From contig NZ_VHSF01000003.1 of assembly GCF_007050985.1 (NCBI RefSeq), positions 62,001-126,000 of the forward strand: DNA of 64,000 nucleotides, given 5' to 3'. The notes beneath the pieces were generated by a model. The model had not been told where the DNA came from, did not search any database, and was given only the letters and a program-made list of their open reading frames with translations. This DNA comes from Christiangramia sabulilitoris (GTDB taxonomy: Bacteria; Bacteroidota; Bacteroidia; Flavobacteriales; Flavobacteriaceae). This document shows, piece by piece, positions 49,895-58,665 of the stretch (positions within the stretch are counted from its first letter, which is position 1; the number at the start of each line of letters is the position of its first letter). The position numbers and the translations under genes are program-made.

Positions 49895-50262
49895 TCAAGA
49901 ATCTGATACTGGTATTTATAGGTGGAGGCCTGGGCAGCAGCCTAAGGTATATCATTACTAAATATCTGAATGCAGGGCACCTTCTCCCCTATGGGACAAT
50001 TCTGGTAAATGTTGCCGGAAGCTTAATTCTGGGAATTTTATTAGGATGGGCCTTAAAGACAAATTCACTGAACAGTCCTGCAAATATCCTTTTAGGAATC
50101 GGTTTTTGTGGTGGCTTTACCACATTCTCCACTTTTTCATTTGAAAATTATTCACTTATCAAGTCAGGCGACTATTTAAGTTTCTCAGTTTATTTCTTCG
50201 GAAGTCTTATTTTAGGAATTCTAGCTATCCTCATCGGCATTATTATATCAAAATACCTATAA
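49891..50262 (+). CDS. crcB: fluoride ion channel/transporter CrcB (Fluc)
   Basis: The 123-residue protein has four membrane helices and the Fluc signatures GGGLGSSLRYI near the start and GFCGGFTTFSTFSFE in helix 3, where the TFST stretch provides the fluoride path. It exports toxic fluoride as a dimer. The start overlaps the upstream stop in ATGA, which is unusual company for crcB. No fluoride riboswitch is visible because no leader exists. Two hairpins follow the gene. Confidence 0.94.
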   Translation: MIKNLILVFIGGGLGSSLRYIITKYLNAGHLLPYGTILVNVAGSLILGILLGWALKTNSLNSPANILLGIGFCGGFTTFSTFSFENYSLIKSGDYLSFSVYFFGSLILGILAILIGIIISKYL

Positions 50263-50267
50263 ACAGA

Positions 50268-50294
50268 TTTTTCAGAATATAGAATTCTGAAAAA
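50268..50294 (+). terminator. hairpin directly after crcB
   Basis: TTTTTCAGAAT and ATTCTGAAAAA form a perfect 11-bp stem with a 5-base loop, 5 bases after the stop codon. It lacks a clear T run and may protect the mRNA 3' end instead. Confidence 0.5.
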
Positions 50295-50310
50295 ACACTT
50301 ATTTAAAATA

Positions 50311-50343
50311 AACACCCCTAATTTTTTAGGGGTGTTTGTTTTT
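50311..50343 (+). terminator. rho-independent terminator downstream of crcB
   Basis: AACACCCCTAA and TTAGGGGTGTT form an 11-bp stem with a short T loop, followed by a T-rich run. It separates crcB from the PII gene. Confidence 0.85.
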
Positions 50344-50431
50344 TATATGATAAAAATAAACAATTAACCCTATTTATTAAGGGGTTAGGTTCTTGATTTT
50401 AATACATTTAACCAATAATTAAACAAAAATC

Positions 50432-50770
50432 ATGAAAAAAATTGAAGCGATCATTCGAAAATCAGAATTCGATGAAACCAAGGAGGCACTTCACGAAATA
50501 GGAGTGACTTTTTTTAGTTACTGGGATGTTACCGGGGTTGGTAATGAGAAAGTAGGTCATGTCTACAGAGGCGTAACCTACAGCACTGCCGATATTCAAA
50601 GACGATATCTCTCAATCGTGGTGACCGATTCATTCCTGGAAAAAACCGTGGAAACATTATTAAAAGCTGCCTATACCGGTAAAGTTGGAGACGGCAAAAT
50701 CTTCGTTTCAAGCATCGAGGAGGCTTACAGAATAAGAACCAAAGAAAAGGGCGCAGACTCCTTAAAGTAA
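50432..50770 (+). CDS. PII nitrogen-regulatory protein (GlnK/GlnB family)
   Basis: The 112-residue protein has the PII core MKKIEAIIRKSEFDETKEAL. The T-loop contains GHVYRGVTYS, with Y50 at the position of the E. coli uridylylation tyrosine (Y51). The ATP-binding block TGKVGDGKIFVSSIEEAYRIRT follows. It senses 2-oxoglutarate and ATP/ADP and gates the adjacent ammonium transporter (30 bases downstream). The T-loop after the tyrosine (STADIQRRYLS) differs from the classical sequence and lacks the GlnB-type MVDFLPK stretch. Confidence 0.94.
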   Translation: MKKIEAIIRKSEFDETKEALHEIGVTFFSYWDVTGVGNEKVGHVYRGVTYSTADIQRRYLSIVVTDSFLEKTVETLLKAAYTGKVGDGKIFVSSIEEAYRIRTKEKGADSLK

Positions 50771-50800
50771 AATTATTAGAATCTACTAACAGAAAAAATT

Positions 50801-52027
50801 ATGGAAGGATTACTAACAGTAAATAATGTATGGATGATGATCTGTACAGCCCTGGTTTTCTTTATGCATCTTGGTTTTGCATTATTGGAGATAGGTCTAA
50901 CCAGGCAAAAGAACACAATCAATATCTTATTCAAAAATCTTTTTATTATCACCGTTGGCCTGCTCCTTTACTGCCTTCTGGGCTTTAATTTAATGTACCC
51001 CGGAGAATTTAACGGCTTTTTTGGCTTTGCCGGTTTTGGGCTTAGCAGTCCTATCGCAGATGGATCATTAGACCTCGCTTACAATGAAGGCTATACCTAC
51101 TGGACAGATTTCCTATTCCAGGGAATGTTCGCAGCCACTGCTGCCACTATAGTTTCCGGGGCCGTAGCAGAACGTATCAAATTGAATAGTTTTATGGTCT
51201 TTGTAGTGTTATATGTTGGCCTGGTTTACCCTATCGCAGGATCATGGAAATGGGGCGGTGGATTCCTTGATGAAATGGGATTCTATGATTTCGCGGGATC
51301 GACCCTGGTCCACTCAGTTGGAGGATGGGCAGCACTGGTAGCCATTTGGTTACTGGGTGCAAGAATTGGCAAATTCAAAGATGGAAAAATTGGTGCTTTT
51401 CCCGGTCACAATATGCCCTTTGCTACCGCAGGAGTTTTAATATTATGGTTGGGCTGGTTTGGATTTAATGGCGGCTCGGTATTATCTGCAGATCCAGAAT
51501 TAACTTCACTCACTTTGGTTACAACCTGTTTAGCAGCTTCGGCTGGAGGAGTCTCATCATTTATAGTTTCTTCATTAAGATATAAGAATTATGACATCAC
51601 CATGTTCCTAAATGGTATTCTAGGAGGACTGGTAGGAATTACCGCGGGTGCAGACCAGATGTCGCCTACAGATGCCGTTCTAATTGGCGGTATTGCCGGA
51701 GCGATCATTGTATTTGGCGTAGCCCTGATTGATAGAATAAGGCTGGATGATCCTGTGGGAGCTGTGGCCGTGCATTTGATCTGCGGTATTTGGGGAACAC
51801 TTGCGGTAGGTATATTTGGGAATCTTGCCGGGTTCGATCAGTTTATAACGCAACTAATCGGGGTAGCCTGTTATGCGGCTATATGCATAGTAGGTTCTTT
51901 CCTTATTTTCTATGTTCTCAAGGTAAGTATTGGAATTCGTGTTCCTGCGAAAGAAGAGACCGAAGGCCTGGACATACATGAACATGGGATGGATGCCTAT
52001 CCAGATTTTGGATTAAATCAGCATTAG
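50801..52027 (+). CDS. amt: ammonium transporter (Amt family)
   Basis: The 408-residue protein has about eleven membrane helices, the vestibule and pore motifs DFLFQGMFAATAATIVSGAVAER and the twin pore histidines in STLVHSVGGWAAL and AVHLICGIWGT. The conserved GxxFxAHNxxxP-like stretch FPGHNMPFATAG is present. It moves ammonium through the inner membrane and is normally blocked by the PII protein encoded just before it. The C-terminus is short and cytosolic (EGLDIHEHGMDAYPDFG). Confidence 0.95.
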   Translation: MEGLLTVNNVWMMICTALVFFMHLGFALLEIGLTRQKNTINILFKNLFIITVGLLLYCLLGFNLMYPGEFNGFFGFAGFGLSSPIADGSLDLAYNEGYTYWTDFLFQGMFAATAATIVSGAVAERIKLNSFMVFVVLYVGLVYPIAGSWKWGGGFLDEMGFYDFAGSTLVHSVGGWAALVAIWLLGARIGKFKDGKIGAFPGHNMPFATAGVLILWLGWFGFNGGSVLSADPELTSLTLVTTCLAASAGGVSSFIVSSLRYKNYDITMFLNGILGGLVGITAGADQMSPTDAVLIGGIAGAIIVFGVALIDRIRLDDPVGAVAVHLICGIWGTLAVGIFGNLAGFDQFITQLIGVACYAAICIVGSFLIFYVLKVSIGIRVPAKEETEGLDIHEHGMDAYPDFGLNQH

Positions 52028-52051
52028 TAAACCTTTTCTGTTAAACAAAAA

Positions 52052-52077
52052 ACGGAGCGTTTTGCAGAACGCTCCGT
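52052..52077 (+). other. GC-rich hairpin between the amt and porin genes
   Basis: ACGGAGCGTT and AACGCTCCGT form a perfect 10-bp stem with a 6-base loop, 25 bases after the amt stop. No T run follows, so partial termination or RNA processing that lowers downstream expression is more likely than full termination. Confidence 0.55.
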
Positions 52078-52166
52078 ATAAAATAACAGCTTTTAATATT
52101 AGATCAATAAAAGATCAACCAAGTCGCTAAACTAAAAGTTAAACCAATTCATTAATCAGTTTTATT

Positions 52167-53255
52167 ATGAAAGCAATTACTTTTTCAAAATTAGTAAAAA
52201 TTATGTTTTTACTACCGGTTGCCTTTACTACTTCTATTTTATTTTCTCAGGAAGAAGAGCCTTCTTCCAGATTCTCCATTAATGGAAGCGTAGACGCCTA
52301 TTTCAGAACCAATTTTAATGGATTAAATAAATCTGAAGAGATTGTAGGAGGAGATCCCGCAACCTTTATTCCTGCAGCCCCGGCAACTTCGTTTGCCAAC
52401 GATCCCGGATTCGCCATAGGTATGGCAAACATAATTTTAGGATATGAAGACGATAAAGTTGGTTTTGTGGCCGACCTGGTTTTTGGTCCCCGTGGTGAAG
52501 ATGCCGTATTTCTTTCCACTCCTTCCACCAATATTGTTAATCAGTTGTATGCTTATTACAAGGTGAATGACGCACTGAAGTTTACCCTGGGAAACTGGAA
52601 TACCTTTCTGGGCTATGAAGTTATCTCACCTGCTGCCAATTTTAATTACAGCACTTCCTACTTGTTCTCCTATGGCCCTTTCTCCCATACCGGACTAAAG
52701 GCAGATTTTAGCTTCGATGATAACTGGACAGGAATGCTGGCTGTTATGAATCCCACAGATTATACGGAATTCAATCCAATTGGAAAATATTCATTCGGAG
52801 GACAGCTGGGCTATTCCAATGCCTCCGGGAGCGCTTTTTTGAATCTTCTGTATGGTGAACAATCTTTATCTAACGACGCATTATTTCAAATAGACCTTAC
52901 TACCGGTTGGGATCTATCTGAAAGTTTCTATCTAGGTTTCAACGGGAGCTATCAAACAACAGACGGGACAGGATTTTACGGAGCGGCCCTTTACCCTCAA
53001 GTCGCTTTAACAGAAAGTTTCGGTCTGGGTCTACGGGCTGAATATTTTAAGGAACTTGAAGATGGCGGTCCGGTTTACGGAGCAGATGTGCGCTCCCTCG
53101 ATTTTACTTTAACCGGAAGTTATGTGGTAGGAGGACTCATTATAAAACCTGAATTTAGATTGGATAGCATTTCTGAGGAGGTTTTCCTGGATCAGGACCT
53201 TACGGCTACAGACAATCTCGCTTCCTTCATCCTGGCAGCCATATATGCGTTCTAA
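52167..53255 (+). CDS. outer-membrane porin-like beta-barrel protein of the ammonium unit
   Basis: A signal peptide (MFLLPVAFTTSILFSQ) precedes a 362-residue protein with many amphipathic strands and a C-terminal Phe (LAAIYAF), as in the BBP2-type porin family. Its position right after PII and amt suggests it lets ammonium or other nitrogen sources through the outer membrane; that role is inference from context. It is separated from amt by a hairpin, which may tune its level. It abuts the convergent DUF1684 gene. Confidence 0.8.
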   Translation: MKAITFSKLVKIMFLLPVAFTTSILFSQEEEPSSRFSINGSVDAYFRTNFNGLNKSEEIVGGDPATFIPAAPATSFANDPGFAIGMANIILGYEDDKVGFVADLVFGPRGEDAVFLSTPSTNIVNQLYAYYKVNDALKFTLGNWNTFLGYEVISPAANFNYSTSYLFSYGPFSHTGLKADFSFDDNWTGMLAVMNPTDYTEFNPIGKYSFGGQLGYSNASGSAFLNLLYGEQSLSNDALFQIDLTTGWDLSESFYLGFNGSYQTTDGTGFYGAALYPQVALTESFGLGLRAEYFKELEDGGPVYGADVRSLDFTLTGSYVVGGLIIKPEFRLDSISEEVFLDQDLTATDNLASFILAAIYAF

Positions 53256-53873
53256 TCAATAGTTATTAAATGCTTTTACACCGGCAAATATTTCAATTTC
53301 CAGATCGTTCTCTGCAGGAGGAATGGGACAGGAATATTTGCCGCTATAAGCACAATAAGGGTTATAAGCCTGGTTGAAATCAATGATCACCTCATTAGTC
53401 TCTGGTATTCGCAGGTCTAAATATCTGCCACCGCCATAGGTAGATTTCCCATTGGTCCTATCTGTAAAGGGTAAGAAGAGATAATCAAAATAATCCGGAT
53501 CCTGTACTAATTCCTGGTTCTGATACACATTAAGCTTAAAATCTTCTCCCTTTAAAGTAAAATAGAGCTCCCCATACTTCACATAGACAGGCATTCTTTC
53601 TGTACTTGTTTTCATGGCAAATGGAGGCTCTGCCGGAGTTCGCACAAATTCTGCTGCTACAATGAATTGCGGATCGATTTCAAAAAAATCCAGTCCCTGA
53701 AAATCCATCAGATCTTCATCTTCCAAAGGAGATTTTTCGGGATCTGCAAATTCCAGATCCAGATGTGACTGAAAGTCTTCTGCATCTTCTATTAGCCTGG
53801 ATTCCTGAGCAGTTAAAGAACCAGAAACCGAAATTACCAGAATTAAGCTTAGAACATATAAATATCTCTGCAT
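53256..53873 (-). CDS. DUF1684 secreted protein
   Basis: The 205-residue product has a signal peptide (LYVLSLILVISVSGSLTAQ) and the DUF1684 motifs: STYGGGRYLDLR, DFNQAYNPYCAYS and YSCPIPPAEN with conserved cysteines. The family is widespread in Bacteroidota and Actinobacteria, and its function is unknown. It is convergent with the porin gene without any intergenic base and divergent from the MFS gene. Confidence 0.9.
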   Translation of the reverse strand: MQRYLYVLSLILVISVSGSLTAQESRLIEDAEDFQSHLDLEFADPEKSPLEDEDLMDFQGLDFFEIDPQFIVAAEFVRTPAEPPFAMKTSTERMPVYVKYGELYFTLKGEDFKLNVYQNQELVQDPDYFDYLFLPFTDRTNGKSTYGGGRYLDLRIPETNEVIIDFNQAYNPYCAYSGKYSCPIPPAENDLEIEIFAGVKAFNNY

Positions 53874-53951
53874 GGAAAATCTAATTATGGTTTTAAAATT
53901 AATGATAATTACAGGAGTAATTAATTTAATTTTGAACCTTCATCAGAGAGC

Positions 53952-55172
53952 ATGAAGAATTTATTTAAATCTTATTATGGATCTTTTCAGGGTTTACGAA
54001 AAGAGATCTGGTTGCTGGCAGTTATTACCCTTATTAACCGGGCCGGCACCATGGTCATTCCTTTCTTATCCCTTTATCTTACCAAAAGCCGCGGCTTTAC
54101 GCTAGAAGAGGTAGGCTGGATCCTTACATTTTTCGGCCTGGGATCGGTAACCGGTTCGTGGCTGGGAGGCAGACTTACAGACCTGATAGGGCATTATAAA
54201 ACTATGGCCATAAGCCTTATCGTGTCATCGGTCTTGTTTGTATTGTTACAATTTCCAGAATCGTTCTGGCCCATTTGCCTGGGTATTTACCTGGTGATGA
54301 CCGTTGCAGATATATTCAGACCTGCCGTATTTGTGGCAATTAGCGCCTATAGTAAACCTGAAAACAGGACCAGGTCTGTTACCCTGATAAGATTAGCGAT
54401 CAACCTCGGGTTTTCAGCAGGACCCGCTGTGGGAGGATTAATTATCGCCACAAGTGGCTACAGTGGTCTGTTTTGGATAGACGGAATTACCTGCCTGGCT
54501 GCAGGGCTGCTTTTACTGCGCCTGCTGCACCCCAAAAGATCTGCCCCTGAACCGGAAGATATTGTGGTTCAAGCTAAATCTGCTATGACCGACGGGATCT
54601 ATATGGTATTCATTGTTGCAATGATGATCTTTGGCTTCATTTTTATCCAGTACTTCTCCACTATGCCTCTTTATTATGCTGAAGTTCACGATTTAAATGA
54701 ATTCGAAATAGGATTATTACTAGGCCTAAACGGACTTTTTATTTTCCTGTTTGAAATGCCACTTATTAAATTCCTGGAAAACAAAAATTTTTCGGCGACG
54801 GCTTATGTAATTCTTGGAACCCTATTAACGGGTATAAGTTTTCTGGTAATCAATTTAACTGGCTGGGTGGGAATACTCGTGGTTGGAATGCTTCTGGTGA
54901 CTATTGGCGAGATGATCGGGTTCCCCTTCTCTAACAGTTTTGCCTTGAACAGGTCTGATGGTAAAAAAAGAGGATCCTATATGGCGCTTTACAGTATTGC
55001 ATTTTCCGTAAGTCACATTTTTGGTCACAATACAGGGATGCAGCTAATTGATAACTTTGGTTTTAAATTCACCTGGTATACCATGTTCGCCCTCGCTATC
55101 CTTACCTGTGTGCTTCTATTTGTCCTAAAGGGATTACTTAAGAAAGAATCTGACGGGGCACCTATTCATTAA
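53952..55172 (+). CDS. MFS transporter
   Basis: The 406-residue protein has twelve hydrophobic helices. The MFS loop 2-3 motif appears as GSWLGGRLTDLIGHYKT (G-x-x-x-D-R-x-G-R-R type), and a central cytosolic loop follows (LHPKRSAPEPEDIVVQ). The helix 4-5 region (RTRSVTLIRLAINLGFSAGPAVGG) resembles drug-efflux permeases. Substrate unknown. A TAATTTTG box (53927-53934) lies 17 bases before the ATG. The 3' end overlaps the convergent hydrolase gene by 11 bases. Confidence 0.9.
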   Translation: MKNLFKSYYGSFQGLRKEIWLLAVITLINRAGTMVIPFLSLYLTKSRGFTLEEVGWILTFFGLGSVTGSWLGGRLTDLIGHYKTMAISLIVSSVLFVLLQFPESFWPICLGIYLVMTVADIFRPAVFVAISAYSKPENRTRSVTLIRLAINLGFSAGPAVGGLIIATSGYSGLFWIDGITCLAAGLLLLRLLHPKRSAPEPEDIVVQAKSAMTDGIYMVFIVAMMIFGFIFIQYFSTMPLYYAEVHDLNEFEIGLLLGLNGLFIFLFEMPLIKFLENKNFSATAYVILGTLLTGISFLVINLTGWVGILVVGMLLVTIGEMIGFPFSNSFALNRSDGKKRGSYMALYSIAFSVSHIFGHNTGMQLIDNFGFKFTWYTMFALAILTCVLLFVLKGLLKKESDGAPIH

Positions 55173-56571
55173 AAAACTTAGACTCTCCCAGATATCTTTT
55201 AATGATCGCATTATACTCCGGATTGAACTGAAGATCCAGCGCCCCCTCAATATTGTACAGGGATTCCAGGTCATTGTAACCTGTTTTGAGTAGATCTTCG
55301 AGATATAACAAGGCTGTTTCTTCATCTCCATCCAGGGCAGCTAATGAAATGATCTTAAAATAAGCCTCCGGATCTTCTTTATTAATTGCCGTACGCAAAA
55401 CGCTAATAAAGATCTTTATGTCTATGTTTGCCTGCGATCTCATAATTTCATCAAACTCCCTTTTCGAAACAAAATCAAGATACCCCAATAGCCTGTGCGC
55501 CATATTAGACTGTGCGACCTCATCTTTGTCTTTAAGCTTATTCAACTCATCTATCTGGTAGGCCCACCAACCTATATTTTGAAAATTAGCGGTCATGATA
55601 TCTGTTTTTAATAGATATTCATATTCTCTTTGCTGTTCTTTCTCGAAAGCCACAGCCTGACGGAATTTGTTTTTTTGTGAGCGGTAGTTCTTAATCCGCT
55701 TTATCTCCTTCTTCTTTTCTTCAATCACCTCTTCAAATCCATAATCCTCATACTTCACTTTCATCCTGTCTAATTTTTCAAAAGCAGCATGATACTGACG
55801 GGTTCTACGCAAAGATTCAGAAAAGGCCAGTTCATCTTCAAAAAGTTTTTTTATAAATTCAGGATCATCAGGCCGTTTTCCTTTCCGGATGGCTTCCAGG
55901 GTAAATCCTGTAACTGCATTTGATATTACCTGTGCTGAAGGCCATTCATTTTGCTTTCCATCAAAGTAATAAACATCTGTAGGGAAATCCAGATCATCAT
56001 AAAATCTCAAATAATCTTCCATCTCATAGACCATATAGTCTTTTTTCCCGGCTATCCCAATAAACATATATGGATTCTCCTTATCGAGATAGTTAGCATT
56101 TACAAAAGAGTTTCCAATGGCCATCACACCAGCCATTTTTTTATAAATCAAAGGTAATGCTGATGCTACCTGGGCGCCTTCTTCCATACCTGCAGTATAG
56201 ACCAACAGTGGATCTACTGGAAAACTCCTCAAAACATTGTCCATCATTGCCGCTGCTTTTCTAACTATGCTGTCTACGGGCCGGTTTTGCAGATTAAAAT
56301 TTGAAGCAGCGATAATATATTGTTGATTTTCAGCGGCCAGCCGGAACAGGCTGGCAGATTTCGCTCCTCTGCCCTGCGGATCAAAGGTAAAAATCACCGG
56401 CCAGTTCATTTCGGGAGAATAATCCCTGGGGATATATAATGCATAGGTTTCCCCCGGAGCTCCGGGAATTGCCAATGAATTTGTAACTCCACCTTTGGTG
56501 ATCCTATATTCCTGAGCACCTAGACCTGATAATATAAAAATTGTAAAAAATGCAAATAATAGTCCTTTCAT
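55162..56571 (-). CDS. secreted alpha/beta-hydrolase-fold protein lacking the serine nucleophile
   Basis: A signal peptide (LFAFFTIFILSGLGAQ) is followed by an alpha/beta-hydrolase-like part. It includes the strand YALYIPRDYSPEMNWPVIFTFDPQGRG and the predicted nucleophile elbow LVYTAGMEEGAQVA. The elbow, normally GxSxG, reads G-M-E-E-G, so the catalytic serine is missing. The C-terminal 200 residues are helical with Lys/Glu-rich segments and resemble helical tandem repeats. The protein is probably a binding or structural pseudo-hydrolase rather than an esterase. Confidence 0.7.
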   Translation of the reverse strand: MKGLLFAFFTIFILSGLGAQEYRITKGGVTNSLAIPGAPGETYALYIPRDYSPEMNWPVIFTFDPQGRGAKSASLFRLAAENQQYIIAASNFNLQNRPVDSIVRKAAAMMDNVLRSFPVDPLLVYTAGMEEGAQVASALPLIYKKMAGVMAIGNSFVNANYLDKENPYMFIGIAGKKDYMVYEMEDYLRFYDDLDFPTDVYYFDGKQNEWPSAQVISNAVTGFTLEAIRKGKRPDDPEFIKKLFEDELAFSESLRRTRQYHAAFEKLDRMKVKYEDYGFEEVIEEKKKEIKRIKNYRSQKNKFRQAVAFEKEQQREYEYLLKTDIMTANFQNIGWWAYQIDELNKLKDKDEVAQSNMAHRLLGYLDFVSKREFDEIMRSQANIDIKIFISVLRTAINKEDPEAYFKIISLAALDGDEETALLYLEDLLKTGYNDLESLYNIEGALDLQFNPEYNAIIKRYLGESKFFNE

Positions 56572-56621
56572 AAAAACAGAATAGATTTAAATATAAGGAT
56601 TGTCTCAGTATTTATTCCATA

Positions 56622-56653
56622 AAAAAACCCACAAACAAAATTTGTGGGTTTTT
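56622..56653 (-). terminator. terminator after the 65-aa membrane protein gene
   Basis: AAAAAACCCACAAA pairs with TTTGTGGGTTTTT, with a U tract on the minus strand. It lies 19 bases after the stop codon of the gene at 56673 and is nearly symmetrical. Confidence 0.85.
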
Positions 56654-56672
56654 AATCTCTTGAATTATTCTT

Positions 56673-56870
56673 TTATTTCTTAACCGGTTGGTATTTCATT
56701 CTTGGCTTATCTGGAAAAAATAACTTTGCCATTAGTGATATGATAAGCAGGTCTGCAAAAATCAGGAATAACACTCTGATCACTTCAATTCCCGAAAACG
56801 ACAAACCGGTAAATCCTACCAATCCGGTAATTAGTGCTAACACTAAAAATAATAACGCCTTCTTCTTCAT
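56673..56870 (-). CDS. DUF1328-like small membrane protein (65 aa)
   Basis: The product has two helices: ALLFLVLALITGLVGFTGLS (5-24), with the DUF1328-like Gly/Phe-rich pattern (LVGFTGLSFSGIEVIRVLF), and VLFLIFADLLIISLMAKLFF. Family members are small stress-linked membrane proteins with no defined biochemistry. A perfect TAAATTTG box lies upstream on the minus strand at 56899-56906 (28 bases before the ATG), and a terminator follows, so it is a single-gene unit. Confidence 0.75.
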   Translation of the reverse strand: MKKKALLFLVLALITGLVGFTGLSFSGIEVIRVLFLIFADLLIISLMAKLFFPDKPRMKYQPVKK

Positions 56871-57077
56871 AACTTGATTTTTACTTTCAATTTTGCATCA
56901 AATTTAGGTACATATAAGGCGTACTAGTCATAAGGAAAATACAATTAATTCCATTTTAACTAAAAGAAATATTTGCAGGGAGAAAGCTGTTAACAGAAAC
57001 CTTTAAAATCGTAAATTTTAACATTTATGCCCGAACAGATTCTTGCATTATATTAAGAAATCCCGGGAGGTCTAAAA

Positions 57078-57518
57078 TCAGCCAATACGTTGCACAATAG
57101 GAGCATCTTTTATCACATTCGATAAAACAATATGGGTCCTGGTTTCGCCGTAAGTAATCAATTTATCAATTAGTTTTTCCAGATGTACCTGGTCACGAAG
57201 CACAACTTCCATTATTATATTTTCGTTCCCGGTAATACGATAACAGTTGATCACCTCTGGATATTCTTTTACCGTTTCCAGAAACGCTTTAAGCCTTCCC
57301 GTAAAAGCCCGCAAGGTAATTATGGCCCGTAATTGATATCCGGCTTTTTGATGCGATAGATGAACGTGATATGAATCAATTATTCCACTATCCTCCATTT
57401 TACGAACACGCTCTGCAACCGCTGGCGAAGTTAGACCTACCTTTCTTCCAATTTCTGCAAATCCTACCCTGGCATTTTTTTGTAATTCCTCAAGAATTGC
57501 CCAATTTAGTTTATCCAT
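57078..57518 (-). CDS. Lrp/AsnC-family transcriptional regulator
   Basis: The 146-residue protein has the N-terminal helix-turn-helix (LQKNARVGFAEIGRKVGLTSPAVAERVRKMEDSGII). A C-terminal RAM domain follows (VINCYRITGNENIIMEVVLRDQVHLEKLIDKL). Such regulators respond to amino acids as octamers. It is divergent from the gene at 57634, a possible target. Effector unknown. Confidence 0.92.
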   Translation of the reverse strand: MDKLNWAILEELQKNARVGFAEIGRKVGLTSPAVAERVRKMEDSGIIDSYHVHLSHQKAGYQLRAIITLRAFTGRLKAFLETVKEYPEVINCYRITGNENIIMEVVLRDQVHLEKLIDKLITYGETRTHIVLSNVIKDAPIVQRIG

Positions 57519-57633
57519 AATATTAAAGTTACAGTGTCTAATTTATTTAATTTTTAAATATTTTATATCATTTTACCTTAATTTATAAATCACAGTATTA
57601 AGTTTGCTTAGTACTTTAGAGTAAAAATCAGCG

Positions 57634-58032
57634 GTGAAATATTTTTCAGGTTACAGGGATAGAAAGTATTCAGCTTTATATTATAAAGCCTGCGAGATCA
57701 TGCAGATTTCACGCCGCATTTCAGATTATCTTGTTCCAGATCTGGCGTCGCTGAACGATCAGGGTAACGAAGATAATCGCATCTATTTTACCGGAGATAT
57801 AATTAGAAATTCTCATTCCCTGATCTTCAATATTCAAAGAGCTGAAACAGAATTTTTCCAGGATACCAGGATGCAGTATGTGGCCAGTGTTGGAAACCTG
57901 ACCGACAGGTTGTATAAAAGTTGTGAGCGACTGGAATATGTTAGCAGTAACGGGAGAGATTTCCTGATCATATTGCAAAAGGAACTACAAAAATTCAGAA
58001 AACTTCAAAGGAACTGGAAACTTAACTTATGA
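57634..58032 (+). CDS. hypothetical helical protein (132 aa, GTG start)
   Basis: I do not recognise the family. The product is helix-rich with many Arg/Tyr residues (ACEIMQISRRISDYLVP; DIIRNSHSLIFNIQRAETEFFQD; LTDRLYKSCERLEYVS; LQKELQKFRKLQRNWKLNL). It has no membrane segment or signal. It reads like a small helical bundle but does not show the S23 pattern. The start is uncertain: GTG at 57634 or ATG at 57700. A TAAGTTTG box at 57599-57606 is a plausible -7 element and leaves 27 bases to the GTG. Confidence 0.6.
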   Translation: MKYFSGYRDRKYSALYYKACEIMQISRRISDYLVPDLASLNDQGNEDNRIYFTGDIIRNSHSLIFNIQRAETEFFQDTRMQYVASVGNLTDRLYKSCERLEYVSSNGRDFLIILQKELQKFRKLQRNWKLNL

Positions 58033-58185
58033 TTTCCGGTATTGCTAAACAAGATTTTCCATTAAGCAGGAACTTATAGAATATCTGCTAGTTTTTACTA
58101 ATTTACTTCCTGTTTTATAATTACTTATCTTCACCTGTAATTATTCTAATCTCAAAAATTGATTTTTTATTTTAACTGATGTAAG

Positions 58186-58665
58186 ATGAGTAATCAATGG
58201 AAATCACACCCCAGGTTTGAAAAGTTACAGATCAAAGAAGATGGTTCTGAATTAAAATTCGATGGCAAATCACTTAACATAAGGGATCACCGTGGTAAAA
58301 CCGGAAAAACCCTGAAAATCGTATACTTTAACCGTTCTCAATATTCGGTTCCAAAGTTAATTCTGGAAACTTACAAAGGTCTTAGTCCTGAAGGCAGATA
58401 TTATGCTACTTATAAAGACGGTAATATTGAGAACCTGCACCCTGATAATCTTTACTGGAGTAAAACTCATAAGATCAGTAAAGAAAGAAAATTTGAGAAT
58501 GATCTCAAGTTAAGTAAGCTTACTAAAGATCAAACCTATTCTGCCCTGGTTAGCAACTCTAAAGGCATCCCCATTTCGAAAATCGCTAAGAACTATAATG
58601 TTTCAGATATGACGGTTTATCGGGCGATCCAGCGGCTTAAAAGAAAAATCAGGGATAAAGAGTGA
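58186..58665 (+). CDS. DNA-binding protein: degenerate HNH-like N-terminal domain plus C-terminal HTH
   Basis: The 159-residue protein ends with a clear helix-turn-helix of the resolvase/sigma type (IPISKIAKNYNVSDMTVYRAIQRLKRK). Its middle part (SVPKLILETYKG.. YYATYKDGNIENLHPDNLYWSKTH) has the spacing of HNH_3-type nuclease domains (VHRLVLEAF.. LHKDGNxxNNRLENLRW). The two catalytic histidine positions appear as Pro and Thr, so nuclease activity is unlikely. It may have kept DNA binding only. No phage or recombinase gene is nearby. This reading is by motif spacing and not by profile search. Confidence 0.6.
   Translation: MSNQWKSHPRFEKLQIKEDGSELKFDGKSLNIRDHRGKTGKTLKIVYFNRSQYSVPKLILETYKGLSPEGRYYATYKDGNIENLHPDNLYWSKTHKISKERKFENDLKLSKLTKDQTYSALVSNSKGIPISKIAKNYNVSDMTVYRAIQRLKRKIRDKE

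Noticed and set aside
49891-50262. Fluoride riboswitch before crcB
   Set aside because: The gene start overlaps the preceding coding region by four bases, so there is no leader that could fold.
50344-50431. Sigma-54 promoter upstream of the PII gene
   Set aside because: No GG-N10-GC pair of the TGGCAC/TTGCA form was found in the 90-base leader.
52052-52077. Full terminator between amt and the porin gene
   Set aside because: The stem is strong but is followed by ATAAAATAAC rather than a T run, so it is listed as a hairpin only.
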